Shown here: positions 18,001 to 27,372 of the stretch, piece by piece | Layout: every line of letters begins with the position of its first letter | Position numbering within the stretch: the first letter of the stretch is position 1 | Assembly: GCA_937905825.1 (NCBI GenBank) | Contig: CALCXM010000011.1 | Coordinates: forward strand, 1-64,000 | DNA length: 64,000 nt | DNA from: an uncultured bacterium | Lineage (GTDB): Bacteria; Planctomycetota; UBA1135; GCA-002686595 | Direction: 5' to 3' | The notes under the pieces: model-generated | Told to the model about the DNA's origin: nothing | Databases searched by the model: none | Seen by the model: the letters and a program-made list of their open reading frames with translations, nothing else | Made by a program: the position numbers and the translations under genes

Positions 18001-18089
18001 CAGGAGGGAGTCGCGACCATGGCCAGGGCCCCCATGAGCAGGGGCCAGGCGAAACTTGGACGGGGAAAGCGAGTGGTGATTCGATTCAT
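15000..18089 (-). CDS. Large secreted/lipoprotein surface protein with Ig-like (Big_5) domains
   Basis: A 1029-residue exported protein starting MNRITTRFPRPSFAWPLL; the hydrophobic segment ends MVATPSC, a plausible lipobox with Cys30. Two SbsA/Big_5-type Ig-like domains are visible: PRVTNVFPSGAAHPESPIVV (about 70-165) and PKVLMTWPFNGATNVSTI (about 185-290). Further beta-rich modules follow, including ADVNVVVYNAATLQPVSGAL, which looks like a carboxypeptidase-regulatory-like domain near 620-690. No enzymatic motif is evident. It is probably a cell-surface or adhesive protein. The start is set at 18089 because the 48 residues before it in the track ORF are not signal-like. Confidence 0.72.
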   Translation of the reverse strand: MNRITTRFPRPSFAWPLLMGALAMVATPSCDNPACVFGEGSCQVLPGGGVNALASTFPATGETVLPGGPRVTNVFPSGAAHPESPIVVVFSESVSPESVDGAFVLVSAGLGSTAQPQESLIGDGRVLILIPPPLVPGQTYELTYSEEGAIRDLSGAEAVLANGAVVGSFSVDAEPDDVPKVLMTWPFNGATNVSTITQVVTVFNRIVFIPSISGDSWELMINGADPTVDDLPSALVINTGIGSGGQAVPDSRVWMWESLDPVTDQRVTLGEIAVVDLQLSKEGSKIITPSGPGIESFEMATTDISFTTADLSAPRLASITSTPNDAFGILNLTMMNELEITVDLEVGTAEGDVLEIFLVGQNPDGTESGIPFISRQREVTLTLGTNSTFVREPEVQLVKTTAPLTAQFLDGDIGIGFALRRGEQRTAMRVVDVDLTTAGVQDARLDLQAPEFISLFGEDDEEVELFTDLLEFSVAGVASEKPNAVWVELEIGSITYDNKDAMGDPAPPVATSSSNGTFIARPVFPGQVGDHMPSVFRVTVYDRALNASEVVSFDYTQRGGSGPGTGPPAGADVNVVVYNAATLQPVSGALVISQGYDPGGAYDATFGAQTGVTNTFGYALMPTVGSGEPVFTVQANGYDLFTFQGVPNTRLEIPLTPIIVPANQLLVTAGLSSAGAALSSSFIHNFLADSRSILPGPTIEEADTSSYNSLLDETGCTFGDANVVRGTEIGLVTALSTKDPANLDLVAEFSPQTYLLAFELNYPRKPITEHPLVDGILITVDDFLSGAGVDPEDVPQGTAAQVFEEPINYATDFPNLVGTGPTVTVEALTYGLRGMMTMGLGLAYENVGRARWDIRSSYSAKGKAGGDFATDRMIEDERLLRVEIVDASGNRSGARQPMSAQTGTLTPPQVPGLITTVVNGPSYDLTCKNVLIDGGNPSAVAGLYRTLLVDSTGRQWHIWTLDAQDGVDITTHVPPIDLAAGGVGLTDGLITSYTDAWGWDGFDPENFLFSDIARRHIQFASSGALSFTQ

Positions 18090-18488
18090 GAAAGATGCGC
18101 AGGTCAGGAAGGATTCCCCCTTCCAGGAGCAAGTGGCACGCAGATTTGATTCTTGAGGGGGCGGGACAGACCCCCGGCCGGGCCAGCGGCCCCAGTCAGG
18201 ATCGCCGCGGCAGCGCAGACGACCCAGCCTCACCTATCTTCCACCAACCTTCCAAGCGTTGGAAGGTGCCCTTCAAAAACTCGGGCAGATCCGTCAGGAC
18301 TTGGCCTGCGGACTACGGTGAAGTGTGACCCACGACCGATAGCCCAGATAAGGCCCGGAACGGGGATTCGGGACCCTTGGGAGCGGATTCGGAAGGGTTC
18401 GGAAGGGTAGAATCCACGGCCAGGGCCCTTCGGGACCTCAGCTTCTGCAACAACGCTCACGCGCACCCAAACGATGCCTTCGACGCCC
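18090..18488. other. Divergent intergenic region
   Basis: About 400 bases separate the minus-strand surface-protein gene from the plus-strand TPR lipoprotein gene. Both promoters should be here, but I find no clear consensus elements. A CCTTCCAAGCGTTGGAAGG inverted repeat near 18248-18266 is the only visible structure and could be an operator. Confidence 0.35.
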
Positions 18489-20390
18489 ATGCGATTTCGC
18501 TTTCTCGCTCCTCTGCTCCTTCTTCCCCTCGTGGCGGGCTGTTCGAGCACCCAGGGCCCCAGCGATGAGGACCAAGCGCCCGTCATCGCCCCGGAAGTCC
18601 TGGCCCTGGAAAACGCTCGGGCCCTGCTGCTAGAGGACAAGCCCGAGGACGCCCTGCTCGAACTCGACCGGGCCCTGGCCCTGAAAGGCGACGAGCAACA
18701 GTCCGAGGTGCAATTCCTGCGGGGCATCGCCACCCTGCGCATGGGAACCAGCATGGGCGCCCCGATCTTCTTCGAGGATTCCCGCCGAGCCTTCACGGAC
18801 GCCGCGCCCCTGTGGCCCTCCGCCTACTTCGGAGCCGCCCGGGCCGCTTGGATGCAATACTTCCAAAGCAACGACCCGGCGACCCTCGAGCAAGCCTTGA
18901 CCCTGGTGCGCAAGGGCATGCAGCTACGCACGCCCCTGCGCCGCGGCGAGAATTACTACGCCAACTCCCCCGAGCGCACCTGGGGCGAGATCGCCTTCTC
19001 CGCCTTCACCGCTTCGAAGGGCCAAGGCCTGCCGGAAGCGCGCACCAGCGCGCTCTTCAACGAAGCACTGGACGCCCTCGAGAGTGAGATCGGCAAGGAC
19101 CCCACCAACACCTGGGGCTGGAACCAAGTGGCCAACCTGTACCTCTGGGATGCGCGCCGCGCGGACGCGCGCACAACGATCGGCAACGCCCTCGAGATGA
19201 ACCCGATGGACGAGGCCCTGCACACCACCAACGTGCGCCTGGCCGAGGAAGACGGCGGTTGGACCGAGGTGGTGCAGGTCTACGAAGTGTTCGTCTCGAA
19301 GCACGAAGGCAACGCATTGGGCCACTGGTTCCTGGCGCAGGCTTTGTACGAGATGTCGATTGCGAATTTGCGTGCAGAGAAAGAAGACCGCTCCAGGGAG
19401 TTCGCCTCCGCCCTGCATCACTTCGAACGTTGTCGCATCCTGGATTCCACCTACGCAGACGCGACCCGTGGCTACGAAGTGGTCGGCCGCGATGGCTTGG
19501 CTTGGAGCCACTACCACGCGGGCCGTTTGGTGGAAGCCGAGAATGCCTTCTGGTCCATGGAGGAGTTCGTCGAAGGCGGGCTGAACCACTTCGACGAAGG
19601 TCGCCTGCCGACGGGACTCGATTCCCTTGCCTACGTGATCTTTGCCCACAACGTCGAGTGGGAGAGTGGCCGGGACAAGGCCACAGCCCAGGGCTACGAA
19701 GAGGGCTTTCCGCACCTGCGCCGCGCAGCCATCCAAGCGGAGCGCTGTTTTGAATACGCCCCCGATGACTGGAACCGTGCGAACAACGCCGGCTACTTCT
19801 GCCGCGACCTAGCCGTCGAACTCCAGCGCCAAGGCGTTGTGAGCCTCGGCATGAAGCCTGAAGCGGCCGCCAAGTTATTTGCCGCGAGCAACACCTTCAT
19901 GGAGAAGAGCTACCTGGCCTACGAAGCCGCCAGCAAGCTCGCCCCGACCGACGCTCGTACCATCAACGACACCGGTCTAATCCTCGCCTACTACCTACAG
20001 CGCGATCAGACGCGTGCCATGCAGTGCTTCAACGAAGCGCTGCGCCTAGGGCTGTTGCGACTGAAAGAAGCGACACTGCCGGATGACGAGAAAGAATCTG
20101 TGACCGAAGCGGTGGGCGATGCCTATCAGAACATCGGCGTCATGGCTCTGACCCTCGGGGGCAACGCCGCCCGGGCACTCCCCTACTTCGAGAAGAGCCT
20201 CTCCTACTCACTCGCCGGGCGAACGGAAGTGCGCAACTACTACTTACCGCTTTGCCAAAAGGTCATCGCCGGAGACATCGATCCGTTGCTCGTGGTCCAC
20301 GCCAATGTTTGGGGCCAGCTATCCAACGAGAGTGTCGCCAAGCGACTGGCTGCGGCAACCAAGCTACGGGCTGCCCTGGGTGGCGAGTGA
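18489..20390 (+). CDS. TPR-repeat lipoprotein
   Basis: The start at 18489 gives MRFRFLAPLLLLPLVAGCSS, a signal peptide with lipobox VAGC and Cys18; the track start at 18474 adds five residues. The 633-residue protein is helical and Ala-rich throughout, with TPR-like units (LENARALLLEDKPEDALLEL, LGHWFLAQALYEMSIANLR, ALPYFEKSLSYSLAGRTEV). No catalytic motif is seen. Membrane-anchored TPR proteins usually scaffold other proteins in the periplasm. The next gene starts 25 bases downstream and encodes a TPR paralogue, so the two are probably co-transcribed and may form a complex. Confidence 0.75.
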   Translation: MRFRFLAPLLLLPLVAGCSSTQGPSDEDQAPVIAPEVLALENARALLLEDKPEDALLELDRALALKGDEQQSEVQFLRGIATLRMGTSMGAPIFFEDSRRAFTDAAPLWPSAYFGAARAAWMQYFQSNDPATLEQALTLVRKGMQLRTPLRRGENYYANSPERTWGEIAFSAFTASKGQGLPEARTSALFNEALDALESEIGKDPTNTWGWNQVANLYLWDARRADARTTIGNALEMNPMDEALHTTNVRLAEEDGGWTEVVQVYEVFVSKHEGNALGHWFLAQALYEMSIANLRAEKEDRSREFASALHHFERCRILDSTYADATRGYEVVGRDGLAWSHYHAGRLVEAENAFWSMEEFVEGGLNHFDEGRLPTGLDSLAYVIFAHNVEWESGRDKATAQGYEEGFPHLRRAAIQAERCFEYAPDDWNRANNAGYFCRDLAVELQRQGVVSLGMKPEAAAKLFAASNTFMEKSYLAYEAASKLAPTDARTINDTGLILAYYLQRDQTRAMQCFNEALRLGLLRLKEATLPDDEKESVTEAVGDAYQNIGVMALTLGGNAARALPYFEKSLSYSLAGRTEVRNYYLPLCQKVIAGDIDPLLVVHANVWGQLSNESVAKRLAAATKLRAALGGE

Positions 20391-20415
20391 CCGACCAAGA
20401 CCTGAACGAACCTCG

Positions 20416-22104
20416 ATGTTGATTCCCTCCCTGCTTCTCTTCCTCGCGGCGCTGCCCTCCCCCGCCTCCTCCAACGCGGGCTCCCAAAACCCGGCAGCAA
20501 CACCCCAAGCCCCCGAGGCCTGGGCCAGAGCGGTGGAGCAAGGCAGGGCCTTGATCGCCGAGGGCAAGTCCGAGGAAGCGCGTTTGCTGCTGCAAGCCGC
20601 CGACCAAGCGGACGCTGGCGCCCTGCGCACGCGGGTTTGGTACATCCGCGCTTTGATCGAGGACGAGTTCCTGAACGACGCCCTGAACTTCACCGACGAC
20701 CTTGGGGCGGCTGGGCACGAGGGTCCGCAGTTGGACTACCTGTACGGCATGTCCTTCGTCTACAAGGCTCGCAAGTACATTCGCCAGAGCGTGGACCTCT
20801 CCATGGTCGGCATGAATTTCCGGGACGCGATCGCTTTTCTCGCGAGCGCCACAAGCGCTGACCCCGTGCGCTACGGAGATGCTTTCCTGCCTCTCGCCGA
20901 GGCCGCTTGGAATTCGCAGCAACTCGACGTAGCGCGCCAAGCCGCCGCGAGTGCAACGCGCTTTGCTCCCAAGAGCGGAGCGGCCTTCTACATGCTCGGG
21001 GAGATCGCTTTCTCCCAGTACGTGGTGGCCAACGCGGACGAAGCCCTGGCCGAGGAAGCCCAAGGGCATTGGCAGACGACCTTCGACGCCTTTCAAACGG
21101 CAGCCAAACTGGAGGATCGCGACGCCGGGGACGAAGGCCTTCTCGCTAGCTCCTTAAACAAGGCGGGGGATGCGCTCGTCTGGGTCGGTCGCAAGGAGGA
21201 GGCAGCGACCCAGTACGCGAGGGCACTCGGTGCGAGCCCCGCCGCTGTCGACATTGGACAGCTCTATCGAACTCTCGATGCGCAAGCCTTCGACAAGTGC
21301 ATCACGCAAGGCGAAGCCGAATTCAACCAACGTCACGACCCAGCGGACCCCGGGGATGCGACGCTATTGTGGTGGATCGGCTACACGAAGTACGCCCGCG
21401 GCGAGTACGAAGAGGCGCGCACGGAATTTGAGAAGGCCTATGCCAAGTGGCCCGCAAGTGCCAGCAGCAAGTGGTACGTGGCCCTTTGCCATCATCAACT
21501 CGGAGACATCGAAGCCGCCACGGACACGGTCATCGCCTTGCAAGCGGCGGACGCGGTCGCTCTCAATGAAGCGCTGATCGCTGACCCTTCACGGACCCTG
21601 CCCTTCCTCGACATCTTGGTGGCCCACTGCTTCGCGCAGGGTCGCCTAACGGATGCCGGAAGGCTGAGCGCAGCTCAAGGCAACGCCTCGCCGGACACGC
21701 CGCGCTATTGGAACAACGTCGGGCTCTTCTATCGCGACGCGGGCGTCAACCTGCCGCGCGCAGCGGACGGCAAGGCGGTTGAGGATCAAGAACTTCAACG
21801 CAAGTACTTCGAGAAGTCCTATGAGGGCTACTCGCGAGCCTTGGCCCTAGCGGCGGATGACCCGCTGATCTTGAACGACACCGCCGTGGTCTTGCACTAC
21901 TTCCTCGATCGCGACTTGGAGCGCGCCCGCAAGATGTACGCCCTGGCGAATGAGCTTTCTCGCAACGCTCTGAAGACGGACATGCTGACTGCGGAGGAAC
22001 GTCCGCTGATTCAGAAAGCGATGGACGATAGCAGCAAGAATTTGGTCATCATCGACAGGACCATCGCCGAGCGCGCGCAACGCAGAAAAGCTCAGGATTC
22101 GTGA
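20416..22104 (+). CDS. Secreted TPR-repeat protein, paralogue of the upstream lipoprotein
   Basis: The start at 20416 yields a signal-like N terminus (MLIPSLLLFLAALPSPASS); the longer track ORF overlaps the upstream gene. The 562-residue product is TPR-like (ARAVEQGRALIAEGKSEEAR, WWIGYTKYARGEYEEARTEF). Its C-terminal region, LILNDTAVVLHYFLDRDLERARKMY, aligns with TINDTGLILAYYLQRDQTRAMQCF of the preceding protein, showing paralogy. It lacks the lipobox Cys, so it is probably soluble in the periplasm. Short inverted repeats near 22138-22151 (CGCTTC/GAAGCG) might end the transcript. The function is unknown. Confidence 0.72.
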   Translation: MLIPSLLLFLAALPSPASSNAGSQNPAATPQAPEAWARAVEQGRALIAEGKSEEARLLLQAADQADAGALRTRVWYIRALIEDEFLNDALNFTDDLGAAGHEGPQLDYLYGMSFVYKARKYIRQSVDLSMVGMNFRDAIAFLASATSADPVRYGDAFLPLAEAAWNSQQLDVARQAAASATRFAPKSGAAFYMLGEIAFSQYVVANADEALAEEAQGHWQTTFDAFQTAAKLEDRDAGDEGLLASSLNKAGDALVWVGRKEEAATQYARALGASPAAVDIGQLYRTLDAQAFDKCITQGEAEFNQRHDPADPGDATLLWWIGYTKYARGEYEEARTEFEKAYAKWPASASSKWYVALCHHQLGDIEAATDTVIALQAADAVALNEALIADPSRTLPFLDILVAHCFAQGRLTDAGRLSAAQGNASPDTPRYWNNVGLFYRDAGVNLPRAADGKAVEDQELQRKYFEKSYEGYSRALALAADDPLILNDTAVVLHYFLDRDLERARKMYALANELSRNALKTDMLTAEERPLIQKAMDDSSKNLVIIDRTIAERAQRRKAQDS

Positions 22105-22207
22105 GCGAGTACGCCTAGCCAGCTATCGGAGTCGTGACGCTTCGTGAAGCGCTGGGTTCGAACCTTGCCGCGTGGGTCGCGAGCGCCGGCCTAGTAGCGA
22201 GCGCCTC

Positions 22208-23419
22208 TTAGGTTGCGAGCGCGCTCTTGGCCCGCGGCCGTGTTCGCCAGAGCACCACGCTGAGCACCGCACCTCCGAGCAGCAGGAGTCCGCGCAAGCC
22301 CAGGAACTGGTACAGGCCTCCGCCGATCATGGCCGAGATGGCGATGGCAATGGTGCGCGCACTGAACACGGCCCCCATCGCGCCTCCGCGGCGGTCCACG
22401 GAAATCTCGTTCGCGGCCAAGCCATAGGACAACGGGGAAGCACCTGCCATGGAGAGCGCCAGCAGAATCCGGCCCAGGAACAACATGACGAGGTTCACGG
22501 CGCCCGCGTTGACGACCAAGGAGAGGATCACAAGGATCGCGCAAGTGCGTAGCACGCGCGCGTGACCGACCCGGTCGCCGCGGTGACCCCAGAGGGGCAT
22601 GGCGACTAGATTGGCTGCAGCAAAGGCGCTCGTGAGCGCCCCGGTGACCATGCCCACGTCCTGGGGCGCCGCCCCGAGCTCAGCCACGTACAGCTCCATC
22701 ATAGGACTCGTCGCCCCCACCGCCAAAGCCATCCAAAACAGCAGCTTGAGGGCGTCGCGCATGTTCGGGTTGTTCCAAACGTCGACCAAGTCTCGGATGC
22801 TCGCCTGCACAATCCCCAAGGGAGAGAAGCCCTTCTCTACCTGACGCCGATCGCTCGAGCGCTCCTGCGCGAACAGCGCGACGAGCAAGCCTGAGCAAAA
22901 GCTCGCCACGGAAACTCCGAGAAAGACCGTCTCCAAGCCGTGGCGTTGAATCACGAAGCCGCCGACCAGCGGACCTAGAATCGCCCCCAGGGCCATGGCG
23001 GTTTGCAGGGAGCCTGCGACCAGTCCTTGCCTGTCTTTGGGGGCCACAACGCTGACCAAAGTGATGCTCGGCGCGATGAAGCCGGAGAAGCACCCCTGCC
23101 CGAGCCGCAGGGCGAGCAACTCCCAAGGCCCTCGCGCCCAAGCCATCGCACCGACGAAGACCGTGATCGCGAACATCGCCCGCACGGTCATCAGGCGACG
23201 CCCATAGCGATCGCCGATCGCATTCCAAATGGGCGTCATGATCGAAGCCACCAAGGGCGCCCCGCCGAAGATCACCCCCGTCCACAGGGCGATCTTGTCC
23301 TCCGCCACCCCAAGCTTCGCCAGGTGCGAGGGGAAGAAAACCAGGAAGCTCATCATCCCGACTGCAGTGACGAAATTCGCCACCCAGACAACCCAGTAGG
23401 TCCGCTTCCATGAACTCAT
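22208..23419 (-). CDS. Major facilitator superfamily transporter
   Basis: A 403-residue integral membrane protein with about 12 hydrophobic segments, typical for MFS. The loop between TM2 and TM3 has the signature region NAIGDRYGRRLMTVRAM (the G-x-x-x-D-R-x-G-R-R motif A), and a duplicate appears in the second half (WGHRGDRVGHARVLR). The motif-C-like stretch GAILGPLVGGF in TM5 is typical of drug/H+ antiporters (DHA1-type). The substrate is unknown. It lies 111 bases downstream of the HD-GYP gene on the same strand, with a small CCGCGG hairpin between them (23499-23519). Confidence 0.85.
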   Translation of the reverse strand: MSSWKRTYWVVWVANFVTAVGMMSFLVFFPSHLAKLGVAEDKIALWTGVIFGGAPLVASIMTPIWNAIGDRYGRRLMTVRAMFAITVFVGAMAWARGPWELLALRLGQGCFSGFIAPSITLVSVVAPKDRQGLVAGSLQTAMALGAILGPLVGGFVIQRHGLETVFLGVSVASFCSGLLVALFAQERSSDRRQVEKGFSPLGIVQASIRDLVDVWNNPNMRDALKLLFWMALAVGATSPMMELYVAELGAAPQDVGMVTGALTSAFAAANLVAMPLWGHRGDRVGHARVLRTCAILVILSLVVNAGAVNLVMLFLGRILLALSMAGASPLSYGLAANEISVDRRGGAMGAVFSARTIAIAISAMIGGGLYQFLGLRGLLLLGGAVLSVVLWRTRPRAKSALAT

Positions 23420-23530
23420 AGGGCGCCTACACTAGCGAGCCCCCGAAAACGGTCTAGTCCGGAACCGTCCAGCGCCTTCGATTTGCGGGCAGTATTTTCC
23501 GCGGGCGGTTCAGCCGCGGCTTTGCGTTCC

Positions 23531-25057
23531 TCAGGCCGCCGATTCCGGGGAGACCGGGTCCTTGTCGCGCAGGCGCACTCGCAAGCTATTCACTTCGTGC
23601 TCCTTCGACAGGAAAGCGTCCACCAGGTCGGGATCGAAGTGGCTGCCGCTGTCCTTTTTGATCAGATCGAGCGCCTTCTCGTGGCTCCAGGCCTCCTTGT
23701 AGGGGCGCACGCTGGTCAAGGCGTCGTACACGTCTGACAGGGCCAGGATGCGCGCGGAGAGCGGGATCGAGGTTCCCACGAGACCCTGGGGGTAACCGCT
23801 GCCGTCCCAGCGTTCGTGGTGACACAGGGCGATGTCGAGGCCCATGCGCAGGTAACCCGGAGCATGGCCCCCATCGATCACGCTGCGCAACGTATCGGCA
23901 CCAATCTGTGCGTGGGTCTTCATGACCTCCCACTCGTCCGGGGAAAGCGGTCCCTGCTTCAACAGGATGTTGTCCGGGATGCCCACCTTGCCGATGTCGT
24001 GCAGGGGCGCACTGCGGCCGAGGTCCGTCGTGTAGACGTGGTCGATGGTGTCCGTGTACAAACCCTTCTCGAGCAAGCCGGTTGCGATGAGTTCACAAAG
24101 TCCGCTGACTCGTTCCAAGTGCTGGCCGGTCTCCTGGTCACGCATCTCGGAGAGGCGCGCGAGCGCGACCACCGTTGCGTACTGGGCGTCATCCCGTTCC
24201 CGGCGCCGAAGTTCGTTGTGAGTCGCCACGGCGGCGGTCGACGCGATTGCAGCCAGCATGTCGGACTGCTCTTCGACCGAGTCGCTACCATCGGGGCCGA
24301 TCATGTCGACCACGATCTCGCCGATCGGGCCGTCCTTCGTGACGAGCGGTTCCGTCACCATGCGGGCGGACATTTCTGGACCCATGGAGCACTCGATGCG
24401 CACTCCCAGTGGATCGTGAATTTGGACGAAGACCCCACGTCCGCCTAGAACGCTAAAGGCGGCTTCGGCAGTTGCCCGCGCGACACCATCAAAGTCGTCC
24501 ACCTGGTTCAACGCCAAGGCGAGTGTTCGAAAGCAGGAGATCGAGTTCTGTTGCAGGCGAACGCGCTCTTCTAGATTCTCGTTCAGTAGTGAGAGCGACT
24601 CGTTAGAGAACGCCAACTCCCCCATCTCGAGCTCTTCGGCCACGTAGGCCATGTGCGCATCCAATCCGGATTCAACCGCTTCGCGCAACTCGCCGATTCC
24701 GCAGGGCTTAAACAGGAAGCGATGAATGTTGCCGGCGTTCATGGCGGCCACGGCCAAATCGAGTCGCGGCATGCCCGTCAAGATCACGCGGCCCACGGCT
24801 GGGTGCAAGCGCGCGGCTTCAGCCAGGAAATCGAGGCCATTGACGTCCGGCATGCCGTAGTCACTGACGATGACCTGGAAGGGCTCGGGTCCGTTGAGCA
24901 AACCCAGGGCCTCGCCAGCGCTGCTGGCGCAGGTCACGTCGTAGTCCGCGTCGAGCAAGCGGCTCAAGGACTTCAGGAGCAGCGGAACGTCATCCACCAA
25001 GAGCACGGATGGCCTGCGCCCTTCCCGCGTGCCTGACTGATCATTGGTCCATTTCAT
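23531..25057 (-). CDS. Response regulator with GAF and HD-GYP domains (cyclic-di-GMP phosphodiesterase)
   Basis: This 508-residue cytoplasmic protein begins with a receiver domain: LLVDDVP acidic pocket, phospho-acceptor Asp66 in VIVSDYGMPD, and Lys117 in FKPC. A coiled-coil/GAF-like segment follows (about 150-290). The C-terminal HD-GYP domain has His353-Asp354 in APLHDIGKVGIPD, the HHERWDGSGYP segment with GYP at 421-423, and LALSDVYDALTS. HD-GYP proteins hydrolyse c-di-GMP. The start at 25057 has GGGAGGG upstream with good spacing and opens directly on the receiver. No partner histidine kinase is adjacent. Confidence 0.92.
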   Translation of the reverse strand: MKWTNDQSGTREGRRPSVLLVDDVPLLLKSLSRLLDADYDVTCASSAGEALGLLNGPEPFQVIVSDYGMPDVNGLDFLAEAARLHPAVGRVILTGMPRLDLAVAAMNAGNIHRFLFKPCGIGELREAVESGLDAHMAYVAEELEMGELAFSNESLSLLNENLEERVRLQQNSISCFRTLALALNQVDDFDGVARATAEAAFSVLGGRGVFVQIHDPLGVRIECSMGPEMSARMVTEPLVTKDGPIGEIVVDMIGPDGSDSVEEQSDMLAAIASTAAVATHNELRRRERDDAQYATVVALARLSEMRDQETGQHLERVSGLCELIATGLLEKGLYTDTIDHVYTTDLGRSAPLHDIGKVGIPDNILLKQGPLSPDEWEVMKTHAQIGADTLRSVIDGGHAPGYLRMGLDIALCHHERWDGSGYPQGLVGTSIPLSARILALSDVYDALTSVRPYKEAWSHEKALDLIKKDSGSHFDPDLVDAFLSKEHEVNSLRVRLRDKDPVSPESAA

Positions 25058-25484
25058 ATTCGATGCCCTCCCATGAGCGGATCTTGTTTTCGGCTTGTCC
25101 CGCTGCTTGCTGAAGAGCTTCAAACTCCCGCGGTCCATAAGGGGGAAAACATTTCCCGAGGATCGAGGGGGTGGCGATGAGCCCGGTCGCTTGCGGTGGG
25201 GCATCAAAACCTAGGGACCCAAATGCACGCGTTCCACGGGTCAAATTCCCCATTGGAAGCCCCGGGGACGGCGCTCAAGAACCCGCGTCGTTATCTGGTG
25301 TAGGTAGGGTTCCGCTCCCACAACCTGGAGTAGCGTTCCCGTTCCTGCCACGGGCGAGATTCCATTCCGATTCGTGGATCACCGTCGAAGAAAATTCGGG
25401 CGGGTCACGCAGCTGCGGTCGCTGACCCCTCGCGAGGACCCTGGAGAGTTCCCCCTGGCCCGGCGAACGGAAGGCAGCTCGCGC
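25058..25484. other. Intergenic region between the BMC operon end and the HD-GYP gene
   Basis: About 430 bases with no supported gene. A GGGAAA-ACA-TTTCCC hairpin at 25143-25157 sits in the HD-GYP leader. I looked for a c-di-GMP (GEMM) riboswitch there and did not find its conserved core. No U-tracted terminator follows the DUF711 stop. Confidence 0.4.
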
Positions 25485-26849
25485 CTAGTTCCGGAAGCTC
25501 TGGATCGGAGCCGGGATGCGCCCGCCCCGTTCGTGCATGACTTTGCAGCCGAACTTGCCGGGATCCTGGACGATGGCCGTTCCCAGCAAGCCGCCCCATT
25601 CCACGGTTTCGTTCGGACCCTTGCCTGGCACGGGGATGATGCGCACGGCCGTTGTCTTTTGGTTGACCATGCCGATCGCCATCTCGTCGGCGATGATGCC
25701 GGCGATGACGTCTGCACTGGTGTCTCCGGGGACGGCGACCATGTCGAGGCCCACAGAACAAACCGTGGTCATCGCTTCGAGCTTCGCCAAGGACAAGGCT
25801 CCGTCGCGCACGGCTGCAATCATGCCCTCGTCTTCCGACACGGGAATGAACGCACCGGACAAGCCGCCCACGTTGGAGGAAGCCATCACGCCGCCTTTCT
25901 TCACCGCGTCGGTCAAGAGCGCGAGCATCGCGGTCGTTCCCGGAGCGCCCGTGCGGTCCACGCCCATCAGCTCCAAAATGTCGGAGATCGAATCTCCCCG
26001 GGCCGGAGTTGGGGCAAGGCTGATGTCGACGATGCCGAAGCTGGTTTGCAGACGTCTCGCCGCTTCGCGTCCGACGAGTTCGCCCACGCGTGTGATTTTG
26101 AACGCCGTGCGCTTGATGACTTCAGCCACGGACTGCAGATCCGCGCCCGGGCCGAGACGCTCCAGAGCACCGCGCACTACGCCGGGACCGGAGACCCCTA
26201 CGTTCAACACGGTTTCCGGTTCGCCGATGCCCACGTGGGCGCCAGCCACGAAGGGGTTGTCCTCAACCACGTTGGAGAAACACACGAGCTTCGCGCAGCC
26301 CAAGGCACCGGTGTCCGCGGTCAGACGTGCGGTTTCCAAAACGATCTCGGAGAAGCGCCGAACGGCGTTCATGTTGATGCCCGCCTTGGTGCTCGCCAGG
26401 CTAAAGGACGAGCAAACGTGGTCCGTGTTGGCGAGCGCGTTGGGCACCGACTCCAACAGGGCGTGGTCCGCGCGGGTGAAGCCCTTGTGAACGTAGGCGC
26501 TGAAGCCGGCGATGAAGTCCACCCCCACCTCCTTGGCGGCCGCGTCCAGAGCCATCGCTAAGGGCGTCAGATCCTCCGCGCCACTGGGCCCGGCAATCCA
26601 AGCGATAGGAGTCACGGCGATGCGCCGATTGACGATCGGCACCCCGTAGTCCGCTTCGATGGAATCGGCCACCGCGCACAGATTCCTCCCGTGGTGAACG
26701 ATCTTGGTGTAGATCTTCTCGCAGGTGCTTTCCAAGTCCGGGTCGGCGCAGTCCAGAAGGGAGATGCCGAGAGTCGTCGTGCGAATGTCGAGCGTTTCGA
26801 GCTCGACCATGCGCACGGTCTCCAGGATTTCTTGATCGGTGAATGGCAA
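25485..26849 (-). CDS. DUF711 / UPF0210 (PFL-like fold) protein, last gene of the BMC operon
   Basis: The 454-residue protein matches the UPF0210 family, whose known structure has a barrel related to pyruvate formate-lyase but whose function is unknown. Visible blocks are [51 protein letters not shown], and the family-typical glycine-rich region [26 protein letters not shown]. No glycyl-radical RVxG motif is present near the C terminus. The start is a TTG at 26849, 13 bases after the ACT gene stop, with AGGAC upstream; the longer track ORF just reads over the ACT gene in another frame. UPF0237 (ACT) and UPF0210 genes are commonly paired, as here. Its place at the end of a BMC operon is the unusual point. 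Confidence 0.9.
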   Translation of the reverse strand: MPFTDQEILETVRMVELETLDIRTTTLGISLLDCADPDLESTCEKIYTKIVHHGRNLCAVADSIEADYGVPIVNRRIAVTPIAWIAGPSGAEDLTPLAMALDAAAKEVGVDFIAGFSAYVHKGFTRADHALLESVPNALANTDHVCSSFSLASTKAGINMNAVRRFSEIVLETARLTADTGALGCAKLVCFSNVVEDNPFVAGAHVGIGEPETVLNVGVSGPGVVRGALERLGPGADLQSVAEVIKRTAFKITRVGELVGREAARRLQTSFGIVDISLAPTPARGDSISDILELMGVDRTGAPGTTAMLALLTDAVKKGGVMASSNVGGLSGAFIPVSEDEGMIAAVRDGALSLAKLEAMTTVCSVGLDMVAVPGDTSADVIAGIIADEMAIGMVNQKTTAVRIIPVPGKGPNETVEWGGLLGTAIVQDPGKFGCKVMHERGGRIPAPIQSFRN

Positions 26850-26862
26850 AGTGGGTCCTGAC

Positions 26863-27372
26863 TTAGACGCGGTGCATGTAGCGGAAGACGCGCTCGTGCA
26901 TAACGCGCACGACGTAGTGTTTTTGACGGCCGAGTTCTTCCAAGTCCGCCTTGAGCTGGGTGAACTCGGCGCTGGCTTTGATCTCCACCACGAGTACGAG
27001 GTGGAAGTAGTCCCCAATCGTCTTTTGGGACACGTCGCGGATGCTGGCATCGTGTGCACCGACCGCGGCCGATAGCTCGCCGAGCACGCCCGGGCGGTTC
27101 ACACCAACGGCGGTCACGATCACGCCATCATTGCCGCCCAGGTCCTCCCCCACTGGCTCGGGGCGATCGGATAGGCGCAACAGTTCGTTGTCCACGTCCG
27201 GGCCACGATCGGGGGCTGGCTCCGTGTACGCACCAGCACTAGTCGTGATGGCAACGCCCATGGAACGGGCGACTTCCAGGGCCTGGGGGGTGACGACGGT
27301 GTCCACATCGACGCTGATGGTCGTGCCACTGGCGCGACGCACATCGTCGGCGGTGAGGAAACGGCGGCTCAT
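26863..27372 (-). CDS. ACT-domain (UPF0237) protein with an N-terminal EutQ-N-like segment
   Basis: Residues about 83-169 are a UPF0237-type ACT domain: [20 protein letters not shown], then [19 protein letters not shown] and the family-typical ending [14 protein letters not shown] domains bind small ligands, often amino acids, and regulate enzymes. Residues 1-45 form a separate segment, [12 protein letters not shown]...[19 protein letters not shown], that resembles the N terminus of EutQ and other BMC-linked proteins and is absent from stand-alone UPF0237 proteins of about 90 residues. The start overlaps the stop of the upstream small gene by four bases. With DUF711 13 bases downstream it probably forms a functional pair. 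Confidence 0.85.
   Translation of the reverse strand: MSRRFLTADDVRRASGTTISVDVDTVVTPQALEVARSMGVAITTSAGAYTEPAPDRGPDVDNELLRLSDRPEPVGEDLGGNDGVIVTAVGVNRPGVLGELSAAVGAHDASIRDVSQKTIGDYFHLVLVVEIKASAEFTQLKADLEELGRQKHYVVRVMHERVFRYMHRV

Noticed and set aside
22145-22165. tRNA-like T-loop GGTTCGAACC
   Set aside because: The flanking sequence does not fold into acceptor, D or anticodon arms; it is a chance palindrome.
25058-25210. c-di-GMP riboswitch before the HD-GYP gene
   Set aside because: The conserved GEMM core sequences are not present in the leader.
25485-26849. DUF711 as an active glycyl-radical enzyme
   Set aside because: There is no RVxG glycyl-radical motif near the C terminus and no activating radical-SAM enzyme in the operon.
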